This document shows, one piece after another, positions 13,126-28,300 of a stretch of DNA of 64,000 nt. The notes beneath the pieces are model-generated. The model had not been told where the DNA came from. It was given only the letters and a program-made list of their open reading frames with translations, and ran no database searches. The stretch's first letter is position 1, and every line of letters begins with the position of its first letter. The DNA is from Pipra filicauda. Its lineage: Eukaryota; Chordata; Aves; Passeriformes; Pipridae. The stretch covers positions 1,483,501 through 1,547,500 of the forward strand of contig NW_024104096.1 in NCBI RefSeq assembly GCF_003945595.2, in the 5' to 3' direction. Made by a program: the position numbers and the translations under genes.

Positions 13126-16016
13126 AAGTTTTCTGAGAGTTCAGAAGAGTTCAATAGTTTTATATATTAGAGTGATACAACTCCTTAAAATAATTTTGTG
13201 CTAAATCTGGATTTTCTGTATACTTATCTTTTTCTTCAAGATTTCACACTCAGGGCAGTGGGAGACCAACACTGTCCATTGAAGTCTGGCTTTTTATTGC
13301 TCTGTGATACAACAACTATTTCTAGGTTTGCTGAGAATATACACAAAAAAAGACCAAGATTTTATGACCTTTTTGTAGAACTGTGAAATAAATGAAAGTG
13401 TTGTGGGCTTTTTTTATGGCTGCCACTGTGATACAATACTCGTTTACAAAACAAGAAAACATTTTATTTCATTTAATTTCATTCTCCACCATGTGGATTC
13501 AATTAGCAGTTAAATAGTACATACAGTGATGAATCAGCTGTGGAATTTGAGATAAATGTCAGTTGGAGTTTGTAATGTATTATGTGGGCTTAGCTCTGCC
13601 TAATTTCATTAGGAACAATAGGGTGAAAAACCTTATCCTAAATTCTAAATAAATACATAAATAAATATACAAACAAAACTATGTCTATTTTCATATAGTC
13701 ATCCCAAACCCATTTGTGGAAACGTGTCTATTAATGTTCTTTGAAAAGAGAAATCCAACATAGGTATGAAAGTGACATTTCTTTTGTCAGATAACAGGAA
13801 TAATACCATCAGAGTGTTGGCATCTGAACTCTCCCTGGGTCCTGCAGGAACTGACAGGGGCTAGTAATAGCTAGTGCTGATCCTAACTCCTTATGCCACG
13901 TTTCTTTCTTCTTGCTCTGAGCTTTCCAGTGCATCAGCTTTTCATCTTTCCAGTCTCAAGTAACAAAGGATTGACTGGAGGGTCACTTGAATCCTAAATA
14001 ACAAACCCCAAAACAAAAATAAGAAGGGCAAATATTTGCTGCTCTTTATTCACTTTATGAATACTGCATACACGGTACAAAAAAACCCTCCAAATGCTTC
14101 CAATATCAGTCTCTAATTCTTAGGGCCCTGCTGGGGAGTACCAGAAAGGGTGGGGGTTTTTGTTGACTTTTTTTAAAGGATCTAGCAATATAGTAGCCCA
14201 TGTTGCATATCTTCCTTGCTTCCAAATAAAGAAGCCTAGATAAAGATTCTCAACTCACTCCTCATTAAGAAAGAAAAAAAAGGCAAGTGAAAGAACAAAT
14301 GCCTGTTCTTAACATTTAGTGCTCAGTTCCACAACAAGTTTATATAGACAGAGCTTCATTCCTGAGATCACATGAATGAAGCTCACCATCAGAGACTTAA
14401 TGGGAAATACAATTGACTAGCTGCTGTGAAAACGAGAAAACTATTTACTTTGTACAATGAACAAAGCCAAAGTTGTTCTACCAGTTGCACAGGCAATGAA
14501 GCATTTGCAGTTTGAATTTGTATCTACAGAATCCTTTGACTTGGAGAACTTTTTGCTGGGTTACAAAAACAACAGGAGTTGCAAGATATTCCACACGTTT
14601 CAAATCTAGGTCTTTTTTAGTACAGAACCATGAATTCAGAAATCTTGGTTTTACACTGCTGCTAAAAGACAAAAAAGCTTTGTGGGTTCTGGCTATGAAC
14701 ACAGGGGTTTTTTTGCAGTTTTCCAGTGTATACCTACACCCTCTTGCTTGATGCTTTGCAGCTTTGCTGCTTTTGAGTGTCTTAACTGTACGACTTAACT
14801 ATCTTGCATTCATTTTAATTACCTTAATATAATGGTCTGCCTTTATCCTTATTTATTGAGATGCCTTTTAAAATAACAATTAAAATGTAATAATAATGAA
14901 AAATGAAAGTTTTAAAATTTACTTAAGTATTACAGTAATACTGTTTTCCATCCTATGAACCGATTTTTTTATCCACAGTAGGAGCAGTTGGTGATACTGT
15001 GCATTACTGTTGCCCTACCTCTGTGAGACTCACTGAAGAGGCAGTTCAGAGGAGACTGTTCCACACATGACTATTAAAAGGATCTCACCTGAAGAAGTTA
15101 TTCTTTTATTCTGATTACATTGCTCTGCTGTGCTGTAAGAAGAAACTAGTGAAAAACAGAGCTGGAGAGTAAGACAGGTCTGACTGACAAACAAGGAGGT
15201 GTAAGTATATAGGCACCAGTGGCCTTGGCCAGTTGAGACAGGTGAGCTGACGATCCACGACCCACCTCATCCGGATTTGTTGCTGAGAAATCGGTTAAAT
15301 TTACCTGCAGTGGGCTATTCTGAAACATAGATACCCTATGGGATCACGAAAAAAGATACAATCAGGATGGGTATTCAGATTACTGAAAAGCAAGTCTGGC
15401 ATTTAGAGTATTCAAACTCCATTTACTTCCATGTTCTTAGCAATCTGGGAAAATTCTGCTGTGAAAAAGAGTGCAACTAGGTCAGTTCAGTTGATGGTAC
15501 ACAAAATATGGAATTAAACTCCAATGCTGCAGTGACTGATAGCAATAATTTAAACTGCTGTTTTCAAATGAAAGGAGGAACTGAACATAACTTTGCTTTG
15601 TCCATTTCTTAGTATTTTTCCTATAATTTCAATTACTCTACCTGATAATGCAGTGTTTTATTATGACTTTTGCACCTGGAAATCACATACATTTTGAAAA
15701 ACTGCAAAACAAAAGACAACCACAAACACTGAGAAAGTTGTTTGTTTTAAGGTACAGGGTTCCAACTTCACTAAAAGGAAGGACTACTTTAATTCCACGT
15801 GTACCGAGACCTTGTCTCCAACTACACTTAACAAATACACCTTAATAAATCTAAAGAACCAAACATCAGTAGAAGCTAATCTTACAATGGAGACCAGTTC
15901 TCTACTACTGAAATTTGCATTTAACTAATTTGTTTAAAAAAAAGAAATGGTCCACAAACAAAGGAAAATGGGTAAAAGTAAATCTGAGCAAGCTGAGCAA
16001 ACACTGTCCTTCTTGT
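13126..16016. other. 3' flank and probable 3' UTR of DUSP11, otherwise empty
   Basis: The part nearest 16016 is the 3' UTR of the minus-strand DUSP11 gene. Its end is uncertain: minus-strand poly(A) signals occur as ATTAAA at 15788-15793 and AATAAA at 15105-15110, and neither has a decisive downstream element. No gene was seen in the remainder. Confidence 0.5.
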
Positions 16017-16326
16017 TCAGTTCCAGTTGAAGTGGTCTCGTGGCGGTAAATCATAATGTGATTTCTCTTCTTCAGGTCCACAGTCTAGTGGCAGACCATA
16101 ATTGTAATCAACTGTTACAACTGGTAATCTTTTTCTCTGTTCCATCTTTCTGGGAGTTTCACCTTGAAAAGGTTTTCTTTCATAGTTTATTGAACTATCT
16201 TCTTGGTGTACAGATGAAGATGGGTGCATTGTTTGTGAAGAGTATGGTGCAAATCTATTTTTTCCTCTACTAATTTCCTCTGAGGGATGCATTCTCCTAT
16301 TGTCTTCAGGACAGTTTGGTCGATTA
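16017..16326 (-). CDS. DUSP11: DUSP11 exon 11, C terminus
   Basis: 310 bases encode the basic C-terminal tail, ending LPPRDHFNWN and TGA. Acceptor TTCTTGCAG. The tail contains RKMEQRKRLPVVTVDYNYG and is Pro/Arg/Tyr-rich, comparable in character to the human DUSP11 tail, which ends in Tyr/Trp-rich sequence. Confidence 0.9.
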
Positions 16327-19300
16327 CTGCAAGAAGAACAAATGTGAACAGTGTAATTCTTAGAAATAAAACAGATGATTTATTGTTATTGGCCACCACT
16401 AGAAACTAAACATGTAATGTTGAAAGAACAATTCAAACCCTCATTCTTGTTTTTACCCCCTAAAATTAAAATCCTATGGATGTCGCAAACTTGTTTATAA
16501 TAATTTTTCAATTCTAGTGACTCAAATTACAGCCCTTTATAGTAAGTAATTCTAGTAGTAGGTGTTTTGTTTCAAGGGCTGTTTCTAATTAAAATTACCT
16601 GTTTACTGAGGGTATTTTTACCTCAGGGCCATTTTTGTTCCTAAGCCCATGTTTTCATTTTTGTGAATAATATGTAATAACAGCTCTTTAGTACATAGTC
16701 TCAACAGGCAATAATATGCCTAAGATTTTTATTATCGATTCTTCTGCAATAGAATACTCACTCTGCTACAAAATACATGCCGGAGGATCTAAAAATGCAT
16801 ATACAAAATATATTTTTTTGCTTTAAATTCTCTTGACGCTCAAGTACCTTCCTTGCTCTGTAAAATAAGTGGTGTATAAAGCAAATTCAAAACAATCTTT
16901 ATAATTTTAAAATTTTCTCCCTCACTGAACCATAAATTCACTTAAACTGGAAAGGATCTCTAGAAGAACCTTGGGTCACCTCAAAGTAGGTCTCATTAGA
17001 TGAGTTTATGCAGTGGCTTGTCCATTCTTACTGTCTTAAAGGATGTGGATTTCACAGCTGCGCTGGGCAACCTGTTTCAGTGTCTGACCATCCCTCACAG
17101 TAAAACTCATTAGCTTGTTGCAAGCAGCAGTTAAGATTTAAATACAGCATCTATATCTTGCTTTTTTGCTTACTAATACTGGCTTTTCATATTCTGTTGT
17201 GCATTAGCTTGAACTGTGCTTATCATGGGATTCGCACAATAATCCCTCTCAAAAGTCAGTATCAGTGAACCACAAATTAGTCACGTTATCTGCTCAGTGT
17301 GCAGATTCAAGGGCTTAAACTGCATTTAAGCAAATATATTAACAGATTTTCATGCTTTGAAGGTAATTTGTATTTTCTAGCTGGGAAACTACAACAGAAA
17401 GGTAAGTCAGAAAACAATGTAGAATATCTGATATTTACCTGTAATTTCTGTTAAAGTCATCATTATCTGACCCATAATCTCTGTGAAGTGAAGGAGATGA
17501 GGAGAAATGAGGTTCTGCTACATTTTCATGGGAACAAAATGATTGACTTCTGCAAATAATCAAAAGAACTGCATGTTAAGAAGACTGCAAACGATTGTAA
17601 GATTTTGAAATTACATTAAATAAAGATATTTTTATTTCATAAAATTGACTTAAAATAAAAACTATAATGATTGTATTAATTTAACACCTTAAAATGGTAT
17701 GCTTCATTGTAATGACATCCTCTGTTTTAGCTGTACAATGGAAGAAATTAAATCAAATTTTACTAGTCCAACAAATATCTGAAATACATTCTGAAATATT
17801 AAAAATAGTTTGAAATATGTCAATACAATAGGTTTACTAGTAAGTGATAGACATATTTGTAAGAATATGATGCAAGTTCAGAAGCAAAGGGATTTCTAAC
17901 AAATCATGGAATACACAAATGCAAGTCAAACTTCCTTGTAGCACTGCTGTTTATCTCTGTTTAGCTGAGGGCATAAATAAAATTTCTTATTCTATTCTGT
18001 TTTGAGGATTGCTTTTTAAGTATAAGTTTCTACACAAAACAAAGCAGGACAAAGAGTTTTGTTTCAAGATGACTAAAAAGGTAAAGGAAACACAAACTTC
18101 AAAGAAGCAAACCTAATTTAGGAAACACTGGCTTTCAAAGATGCAAGACTCCAGCTTATATCAAACTCTTCCATAAGTCAAAACAAAAAGAGTTAATAAA
18201 ATTATCATTATATATTATTTTTAAAGGATGATTAAGTGATTTAAAAATAATTTATTTAAAAAAATATTTGATCTGAAATTTAATTTCAAACTGCTGAGGT
18301 TTACACTTTTATTCTCTAATTCTGTTTTTCAGCTCAAGGATGCTTTACCTGTCTGAACACCATTCACGTGGCAAGTCATCATGACCTGGATGATCATGAA
18401 AAGGTCTTGGCCTTTGTCCGTGTCCTTTATTAACATAATCAAAATCTTTTAACTGATTCTTCTCCTGTGAGCCATCATAAGGCTGATGGTCATGAAAAGG
18501 TCTGCGCCTTTGTCCAGGGCCTTTATTATCATAATCTTTCAGCTGCATCTCTGTTTGTAAGTCATTGTGAGGCTGGTGATCGTTGAAAGGCCTCAACCTC
18601 TGCCCACAACCCCTTTTAACAAATTCAAAATCTCCCAACTGCATCTGTGGCTTTAAGTCATCATGTGACTCATAGTCATGGAAAGATCTTAGTCTTTGGC
18701 CAGGACCTCTGCTGACAGGATCTAACTCTTTTAACTGCATCTGAGCCTGAAATTCATCACGAGATTGGTGGTCATGGAACAGTTTTCGTCTCCGGCCATG
18801 GCCCCTGCTACTGAAATCAAAATCCTTTAACTGCCTGTCTTCCTGCAAATCATTAGGAAATGGATGATCAGGAAAAGATCTCTGCCTTTGTCCACGGCCT
18901 CTGTTAATGTCCCTCGACTGTCTTTCTGCCTGTAAATCATCACAAAACTGGTGTCCATGAAAAGGTCTCAAACTTTGTCCAGGGCCCTTGTTACTGAAGT
19001 CTAGGTCCTTCAGCTGTGTGTCTTCTTGATAATCATCATAAAATTGGTGATCACTAAAGGGTCTTTGTCTCTGTTCTGGTCCCCGATTGTAGTCCCAGTT
19101 TCTCATCTGCACTGACGCTCTTGATTCATCCTGAGCTTGGTGGTCATGAAATGGTCTTCGTCTTTGTCCAGGCTCCTTATTAATGAAGTCAAAATCTCTC
19201 AACTGTATCTGTCCTTGCAAATCATTGTGAGAGTGGTCGTCATAAATTCTTAATCTTTTCCCAGACCTGTAAAGAAGTTTTTGTCTTAAACAGAACAGTC

Positions 19301-22300
19301 CTAAAAACCATCAATGAAAACAATTCCTTTTTAACCAAGAATTTATATGAAAGACATTGCAAATAGTCAGGTATCAAAACTAATAAGAGTCCAAACTGTA
19401 AGTAAGATTATAAAACCTTCTGTGTCAGAGCAGAAGCTGTGAAAAACATTCAATTGTAATTCTATACCGCTTGTTAAACAGGCAAAATCAGTGATTCAAA
19501 ATTAATAAAAATAACTGCAGATTATTGTAGAATAATAAAGGACAGGCAAAGTAAAACTAAATTTTTTTAAGTGAACTAATTACAGACTTCTAAGAGCACA
19601 CACTCCCTTTCTTTTGCTTATCTTGCAACTGTTATGTCACATTCTGTAAATATATTTTACATGAGCAGGCTATATTCATAAAATCTCTTTTGAGTATCTG
19701 TAGTTATTCTCAGCAAGAAACAATTATATTCCCCCTTGTGTGTGGTGGGGGTGTTGAGTTCTATTTCCACATTTCAGCCTATTACCCCTGAAAATCTTCA
19801 TTTGGGAACCGCTCTGCAGGTCCTTCCATTGCATGTGGTGGGGGAATAATATCTTCATCTGCATCCCATACATCCATTCCAAGGTTACTAAGAAGAAAAA
19901 AACATTTCACATAAGCTTCCTTTTTAAAAACATACGACTGACATAGTGAAAAAAACACCCACATAAAATTCTTCCGTTCAGTTTTATGTTCAGCAAAACT
20001 TACAGACATTCACAACTTAGCAAATTTTAATCTTATAAATTTACTTGGGAAAGAGCTGCAGGGAAATCAAAGAGAATACCCGAGCTTCATATATTTAGAA
20101 CAACATCCTAAAGGATGTGAGATAAGCACCACACTTATTAAAAATCTGACATGGGACCAACTTAATCCCGCACAGACTATGAAACAATGATAGGATTAAA
20201 ACAAAGGGCATTCATTTCAGCTAAAAAGATGCAAATCAGTCAGGTATTCATTTTAAAACCAATTTACTGCTATAAGGTATCACTGTCACAAATACCTTGG
20301 GAAGATGGAAAGGTCAGCTATTCCTAAGAGATAAGCATAAAATTCTTAAACATGATACAACTACTATGAATGGAGGAGATGAGAACAATCTTCCACTTTC
20401 TCATACTTTTTTATTCGTAAAACTGTTCTTTTTTTTTTTATTAAATATCTGGTTCTACAATGCCAAGAACAGCAGGCAGATCATAGAGCTTATAAAGACA
20501 TCTCTTCAATGGCTCCTTTCCGCTTGTAATGAAAGAATACAGACTTAATACACCTGTCACATATGATAAAACCACAGAAATGTTCAATAGTAGTTGTCAG
20601 ATTACAAACAATCTTTTGAATCTCAGAAATTCAAAAGATGAATAAAGTACACTGCACTTCATGTTATTCATATGACAATACACATACAATTACATATATA
20701 TTTTACAATCTATGTGTAGTTGCATATTAAAGGTTTAAGAGGGAATTTTGACTTATGACCGGAAGTGAACTTTTAAGAATACCATGACACATACAATCTT
20801 AAGCACACCACTAAAAGCATTTACCTTCGCATTGGTTGTGTTCTGAGGTCTGTGAGATACACCAGACCATCCATGCGATGACCTCTGGCATCACCAAAAG
20901 CTAAAGGAAAAAAAGAAAATACAGTCTAATGAAATGTGTTCAAACTGAGAAATGCGAAAGGCAAGTTTCTGTTCACCATGAGATGCTGAATTTGAAACAA
21001 CTCTAACTTGTATTTAATACTTTAGCAAGTTGGCATCATTGCAGCATTTTTTTTAAACAACTGAAAGTAGTAGTAGCAAACTACGACTGGAAACCCTTTC
21101 AAGTGAAAAGAAAAAAAAAGATTTAAAGCAGCTAAAACATACTCCTCCAATGCTGTCAATTTGCTAATGCTCAAGTCTTGCTTGGAGTAGAATCAAGTCA
21201 GAAAAAATATTCTGTGTAAGCCAGCACATGAAATTACTGAAAAGATACTAAAACAGAATTGTAGTATTTGTGAGTACAATTGTAGTAGTTGTGAAGTACA
21301 ACCTGACACGTGCCTTAGTTCAAACTATATAAATACCTTGGATTGCTGCCTCTGGATCCCAGCCTTCAACGTCTATGAGGTATCTGAAGAAAAATATGAT
21401 TATATTATTGTCCCAAAGGGATTACAGAACAATATAAGGATGCTATTTTTTGTGGACAACGATTTCTGTGTTTATACAACCTTACCTACATATAAGGTAG
21501 CCAGTCCTATTAATTCCATTAGTGCAGTGAACGCCAATGAGCTTCTCTATCAAAAAGGAAAACAGAGTCTTTAATAGTTAAATACAAAAAAAATCTCTAT
21601 TTTTCTAGAGAAGTAATGATAAATAATGCTTGCTATTTACAAAATTATACTGTCACGCCTGTAAAACAACAGATACATAGAGGCTTCATGATGAATCTCT
21701 AGCAGCAGTTAGCTCACTATTTCCAAACCTGTGAAGACTGAGATTGACTGCAGAATGTAGGAAAAAAGGAAGAGTGATGACACCTAAAGCACCTGGCCTC
21801 AGCCATAACTGCAGTAACAGGAGAAAAATAAAAGAAATATGGGTCTGAAAGCAAATCTAAACAAGCAAATGTAAAACTGAAGAACTTAACTTATACATAA
21901 AGCACCTGGAAGTATGAAATGCCTTGGAGTATGAAATATATGGAGAAAAGGAGAACCAGTAATCTCTAAAGAAATCTTTGGTTTTTTTGAAAAGATTATG
22001 CTAATCAGCTAAAGGTTAAAAAGTAGAACAACTTACTATTATTAGGGTTTTTCAAATGAGTTATTTCCAACAGAAATAGGGAAACACTGATATGATCATG
22101 CTGGTAAAACCTCATCTAGACTATTTATATTCATATTCAAATGTAATGAAAAAAAATCAAATATGTATAGAAAGGACTACTATGATGGTCACAGAAGGAA
22201 GCTTGTCTGATTTAGTCTGTAAAAACAAATCTGAGATACTGAATGTAATGATGGGAATGGAGAACAACGATACTTAAAGGGCAAAGCTGGCTTGAGAATA

Positions 22301-25300
22301 AATGCATATTAACTGATTGAGAGTTTTAGGGTAGATTTTAAAAGAAAACCTTTCGTCAACAGAAGAACAAAGTTTGGACAGAGACAGTACTGACAAACGG
22401 TCTTTGAAACACGACTTAGATAAATTTTTGAATGAGAAAAAATATAACTGTTTGCCACAAATCAGGACAGTCACATTGCCATATAAGTTTGCTGTAAGTT
22501 GATGTCCTAACAGTTCAAACATTAAAGAAACCCAACTTCTCAAAAAGTCTTTGTAAGAAAAATCCTGAGATATTTTAGGGGTATTCTAAAACAAAGGCCA
22601 AATTATGAGGAGTAAGTTACCATAAAAATGAAAGTTCTCCCAACTCAAAAGTTACATAAGCTCTGCCACAATGCTCTTACTAACTGTAACTGCAGGGTCA
22701 TTGTCCAGTAACAAATCAGGAATCGATTCTCTCCATATTAGATTCAAACACAGACTATTCTTTGTCACACACAAAAAATCACTAGATCGAAACAACAGAA
22801 AACTAATAAACACCAAGTAATTTCCTTAAGCCAAAAAAGAGCAAAGGAAGAAGTAACAAACTAACTTTCTGAGCAAGGACAAAGGCTTCTTCTTTTACCT
22901 TTCCATTTTCCCATTACTTCTAATTCAGGCTCTCACACCTGAAATTTATGCCAGTGCTCTTTCAGAAAGCAGAGTTGACCATTCACAGCCAAACCCCAGT
23001 TATGCTTTGCAGCAAACACCGTATGCACTTGGGCAGTTCATATCTCTACTTTCTCACAGAAAATGCCAAAGTCAGCACAGCAAACAGCATGAAAAAGCTT
23101 GAAAGAACGATCCACCAATATTGGATAAACACATAGGTAAAATCTGCCTACAAAGAATCACTACCAAAAGAAGTGAGAGTCTAAAAGCTGCAAACACACT
23201 GTGGCAAAATTTTGTTTTCACAAAAAGCAACTTATACAATCTCAGCAAGAACTGCCCTGTTGCATAAGCACTGAAACAGCAGCAGAGCCACACCACACTG
23301 TGGAAACATTGACACTGTGTCTGTAATAAGATTTTCAGGAATTGTTCAGATATGAGGGCAATAATGGACTCAAAAATCAAAAAAACACTACATCAGACTA
23401 AATGGACTTAAGCTGCTCACACGTGTCAGTGCCCAGAGGCATCAGAGAGACTCGGTGCTATTTAGAACATCCATCAGGGGCTGGCAGCTACAGCACTCAG
23501 CTGGTGGGGGACAATTTGGGTCAGACACATGAAGGCCTTGTTGCAGTTACTTTGACACACAACACAAACACAACGCTACTTGGAAGGGCATCTAAGTTAC
23601 TTGTCATGTTTGAAAAAGACTTGTTGTGGTTGCATAAAAGATAGGTAGTGGTTCACATAATGGATCTTATTATGATAATAAAGTGGGAAGTGCTATGGAA
23701 AGTCTGAGGTCCCCAGTTTCATAAATATCTACTGAAATTAGTAAATGATACAGTGAGCACCAAAATAAAATACAGAGGTTTTTTATAGCATAGGATGCTG
23801 ATACTTACCATTTCCTGCATTTTCCCATAGGAATTTTCTGACCCATTTTTTGAACTGTAGAATAGTAGCATTATCAGGGACTTCAAGTCCAACAGTATAA
23901 AGTTTCTTATACTGCACACTTTTAGGTAAATCCTAGCAACAAAAAGGAAAAAAACAATAGTAAACATTATTCAAATCTTGTATCAATGAAAAACCATAAG
24001 CAGTATCTAACATAATGCCAATGTAAACCAGTAGTTCAAACCTTGAATAGAAAGTGAAAACAAACTTGACACAATTCTATAGAGATATGGCCTGAGAAAA
24101 TACCATTGACATTTATTCTCCTTTTCAGTAGCAGGCTGAGTAATCACAACTGTTTGGACTATACTGGTAAAAATTTTGAAATTGATAAAGTAGTTTAAAA
24201 ATGTACACCTTCTTAGTGAATTCCACTGAGGATCAGTAAAAAAAGACCCTAGGAATAAATGAGAATGTCTTCAGGACAAAGAGTGTAACTCTTCTGCACC
24301 TTTTCTGTAGTGCTTGGCACTGAAGTCTTTACCCAATACTCAGAGTTACCATAATACAAATAAGCCACAAATGCAACTAGCTGGGAAAAGCAGTTATTTC
24401 CTTTGTGATAAAACATTTATTTTCTATTGGAGACACAACATTATTCTAGATAGCATACTTGTCTATTCCAATTCAAGGTAAGCAAACATGTAAACACTTC
24501 AAAACACAAGTTGTAGCAACTATTTTACATTTTTATTAGGCTTTTATTACCTTAACTTCATAGTATCGGGTGGTATATGTTAAATCAATAATTAATCCAA
24601 GCTCCACATTTAGGGCTTTCATTGCAGCAATTAAGTCTTTTGGTGTAAATTTCTGGGTTGGGGTGAGCCTCTGGTTAATTGCCTACAAAGAAAATGGAAA
24701 AGAAATATTTTCTTTTTACATTCAAATAACAAGACATTTGTAATATTCAGCTGTTTTAATTAGTACTAGGAAACATCAGTATTTGAAAGGGACTGTTTAA
24801 ATATCAGAACCACATCCATGTATTATACAGATAAGAGACCAGTTAAAAAGAAAGCAAAGATTTTTTATGTATTTCTATTCAGATGAATATGCAAGAAACT
24901 GTGAGCATTTCAATTTGTACAGTGTTAACAAACATTCTTAATTTCATAGACATAAAAATTCTGCAAAATATATCATGTATATACTGATTTTTATGTAACT
25001 AAACATCAGTAAAAAGCAAAACACCAAATCCACTTCCCCCAAAAAACTTTGTCCTGCACAGTAACTCAAAATTAAATGTATTTCACATAAAACATTAAAA
25101 ATTGTGATACAAGATCTCATTTCTAAAGGTTTTAACTGTCTTCCCACAAATGTTGCGCAGACATTTTTATCCCTGCTTCATCTCTTGACAGAGTGTACTT
25201 GCATGTCTTTTAGCACTGGGAAATATTTAATATGACTAAAATACTGTGACTAAGAAAACTGCATGTTGGTGGATAATGAATAATTCATTTGATAGAAACA

Positions 25301-28300
25301 GTGAGAAAAATGTTTACTCACCCTATTGTAGCTGTGTTTTTTGAAATGTGTTCTTCACTTTAGGTGTGAAAATGCCTCATATACTCAAGACTGGATTTTC
25401 TGTGAACAGTGCACTTGTCCATTGTGAGAGCCTTTTGACATAGGCTCAGCCAGAACCAATAAAGACAGTGGCAAAAGATGCAGCAGCCTCAACCACCTGT
25501 CAGTTCCTTTGTCAACAAGAAATTCAAGCAGACTGGACTCAGAACTAATGGAAAGGAAGGCAGCCACAGACCACATACTTCTTAGAACCACAGATGCTAC
25601 AGGGTAACTAACCATTTTTTGTTTTGACTGTACAGATTATAATCTAAAATGCTAGCAAGCACTTGTCTCGAGTCTGGAAACAGAGACAGGAAAACAAATT
25701 AAAGAAGAAACAGCAGGGCAGTCCTGTCAAAACTTGTATGTGGTTAGGAAGCTTAAGCTAAAAGGGTAGAAAGCATATAATAAAGTATTTGGTCCTATGT
25801 ATTTCAGACACCTATGCACTGCTGAAAAAACAGTGGAAGTTGTGGAAGTTTAAACAAAATGAACATGAGTCAGTTGTCTCACCACTATTCAGCAGTGACT
25901 TTTAGTAGAATCTGAAACTGAACTTAACAACCTTGAGGTGACAAAAGGTGAATCTGCAAAAGGTCTACAGTAGAATATTAAAGAACTTTTACTATGTGAA
26001 GACACACAAACTGAGGAGGAATGTAATTTACAAAAATAAGGTTCTCCAAACATATTGTTTGATTAGGTAAACAGTCAAATGTGTTATGAAATACTATGTT
26101 TTGAAAGGCTCTTTGGAATTTTTTGAAAAACTTCTGCTGAATATTCAGTAGTTGAGGTATTTAACTGGGCTTTGAGAATCAGAGAAATCTCTATCAATTC
26201 TAAAAATCCTTCTAATGGCATGGGAAAGAACCTGCCCTGTTCTTACTACACTACAATGTTACTGTTAGCACTATAAAGATGATCTGAAAGGAGGGATAGA
26301 AAATCCTTTCAGGTAAACACATGATCTTGAAGTCTTTACTAACAGCACATCTTCTGCTATGACAATAACCCTTGAGCCTTCAAACTCTGAAAATATATTT
26401 TCTCCCTTTGGGTGAAATCACCAATCATCAATTTCTTAATCAGTAACAAATAAGAAAACTGTTGCATATTTAAGAGGTCTGTACCACCAGCTTAATAAAT
26501 AAAAGGACTTCTGACAGATGATGACCCATCAGGTCTTCAGCATTTTCAGACAGATTTATTGACTACTACCCTCTGCAAAGACACCCCAGTTTAGCCAGCT
26601 AAACGTTTTATGTGTATTCTGCCACAAACTCCACGAGCTTCAAGCACATGGTCACTGGCAGACTTGTCATTTCTCTGTCTTGCATCGTTGAGACTGAGCA
26701 AATTGAAGGGACAGAGATGTTAAGAGATTTTGCATTCCTGGGTATCAGACTATATTTGGCCAAGCTCAAAGACAGCTTCACAGAACAGAGATCTATGCCC
26801 CATGAGATCAGTAGGACTGGAAGGGACTAACACGCTGACATAAGTGTCTACTTGTGATATACTGCTATGAACACTCTCTGATAATGATTTTTTATGATCT
26901 CTGGTGTAGCTCCTTCCAGACTATCAGTGGAACTACAGGGAAAGAGTAAAGTGAGCAATAACATATCTTCCTTTGAAAGCTAGAGTGACAGGAACTGGAA
27001 ATACATATGCACTGAACAAATCCTGCCTACAATAGAGAATCTATGCAAAAATTGCATAGATCAAGCGCTGGATCAAGTGGAGTTACAGGAGCTGATGATG
27101 CAAAAAATCCTCTCTCAAAAACCCCAATAGTAAAGAAGCCAATTATAAATCTCGGGATTTTATATTCACGATTTGATGTGTTCACTGGAGGTCTTGGTAG
27201 AAAGACACGAGACTACTGTACAGTCCATCTGTATCGTGAAGGACAAAGACCAATGTTAAGTATGAGATCTTTGGTGTCAAAGGAACCAAACCATGATACT
27301 AAAGCTGTAAAAGAAGGTGCAGGAAGCAAGTCCTGCAAGCATTCCACTTCAGTCATTGCTGACAAAAGTGAACTGAATGGTGACTGAAAATATAATGCGT
27401 ATGAATACAGCCAAAGAACCAAAACTTTTTTGTGTGAATACTAGAGTGCAATCTGTAGACAACAGCTTAGACAGAATATTTACTCTTAACTGCTAAGGTT
27501 ATGTCAAAGCAATGAACTTTAAAAGCAATTAGAAACTTCTACTTCCTCTGTATCTAAAGCAAGGACCTGTAAGAGTTAATTTATACAGCACTTGTGTTAA
27601 TTTATACAGAAAGGCAAATAGGACAAATTTGCCCTGTGCCTCCAAAGAGGCATGGGCACCAAAGTACTGAACAGTCAAAACAAGTCAGCCTCCACATTTT
27701 TTATAATCAGAGAGTTTAAAGACCTGACTCAGTGTATTAAGCAGATTAAGATGACACTTCATGTTAGTAAGTTATTTAGAAGTTCTGCAGTGGCTGGTAT
27801 CCTTTAACGACTGCTTGATTTCCATAAAATTGTATTTTGGCTTACAATGCCTAGATTGTTATTCATATCATAGCCCCTTCCATGTAATTTCTTAAAACAG
27901 CCATAAAAAGATGTTATATAAAATTATGAATTTAGGCCACTTATTAGTGATGAAATGAATGGTGCTGATTGATTGACTCGTTGATTTTTAAAAGATAAAT
28001 AAAAAGAGTAACAGCAAGTATTAAAAAAAAATAGAAAAAATAAATATTTTTAAGAAGCCACTAGCAGATTACTGAAAGGGCTAAATCTGAATTATTTTTC
28101 AAAAATTTTCCTTCAAAGTTTGCATGAACATTCATGCTATTTTTCATTACTTTTCCAGTTTATCTAGTACAACCAATCTATAGTTAATTCTTATACATAC
28201 CCCCTTTAAAGGTACTTTGAATGCAATAAATCTCGTTCCTGGTATAGGTTGTCCAACTGGTGTCAAACTCCTCCATCTGTAATGAAACAAATATTTATTT

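Noticed and set aside
27043..27387. 114-residue plus-strand frame in DUSP11 intron 2
   Set aside because: No recognisable domain, no splice sites or promoter, antisense to an intron; likely chance.
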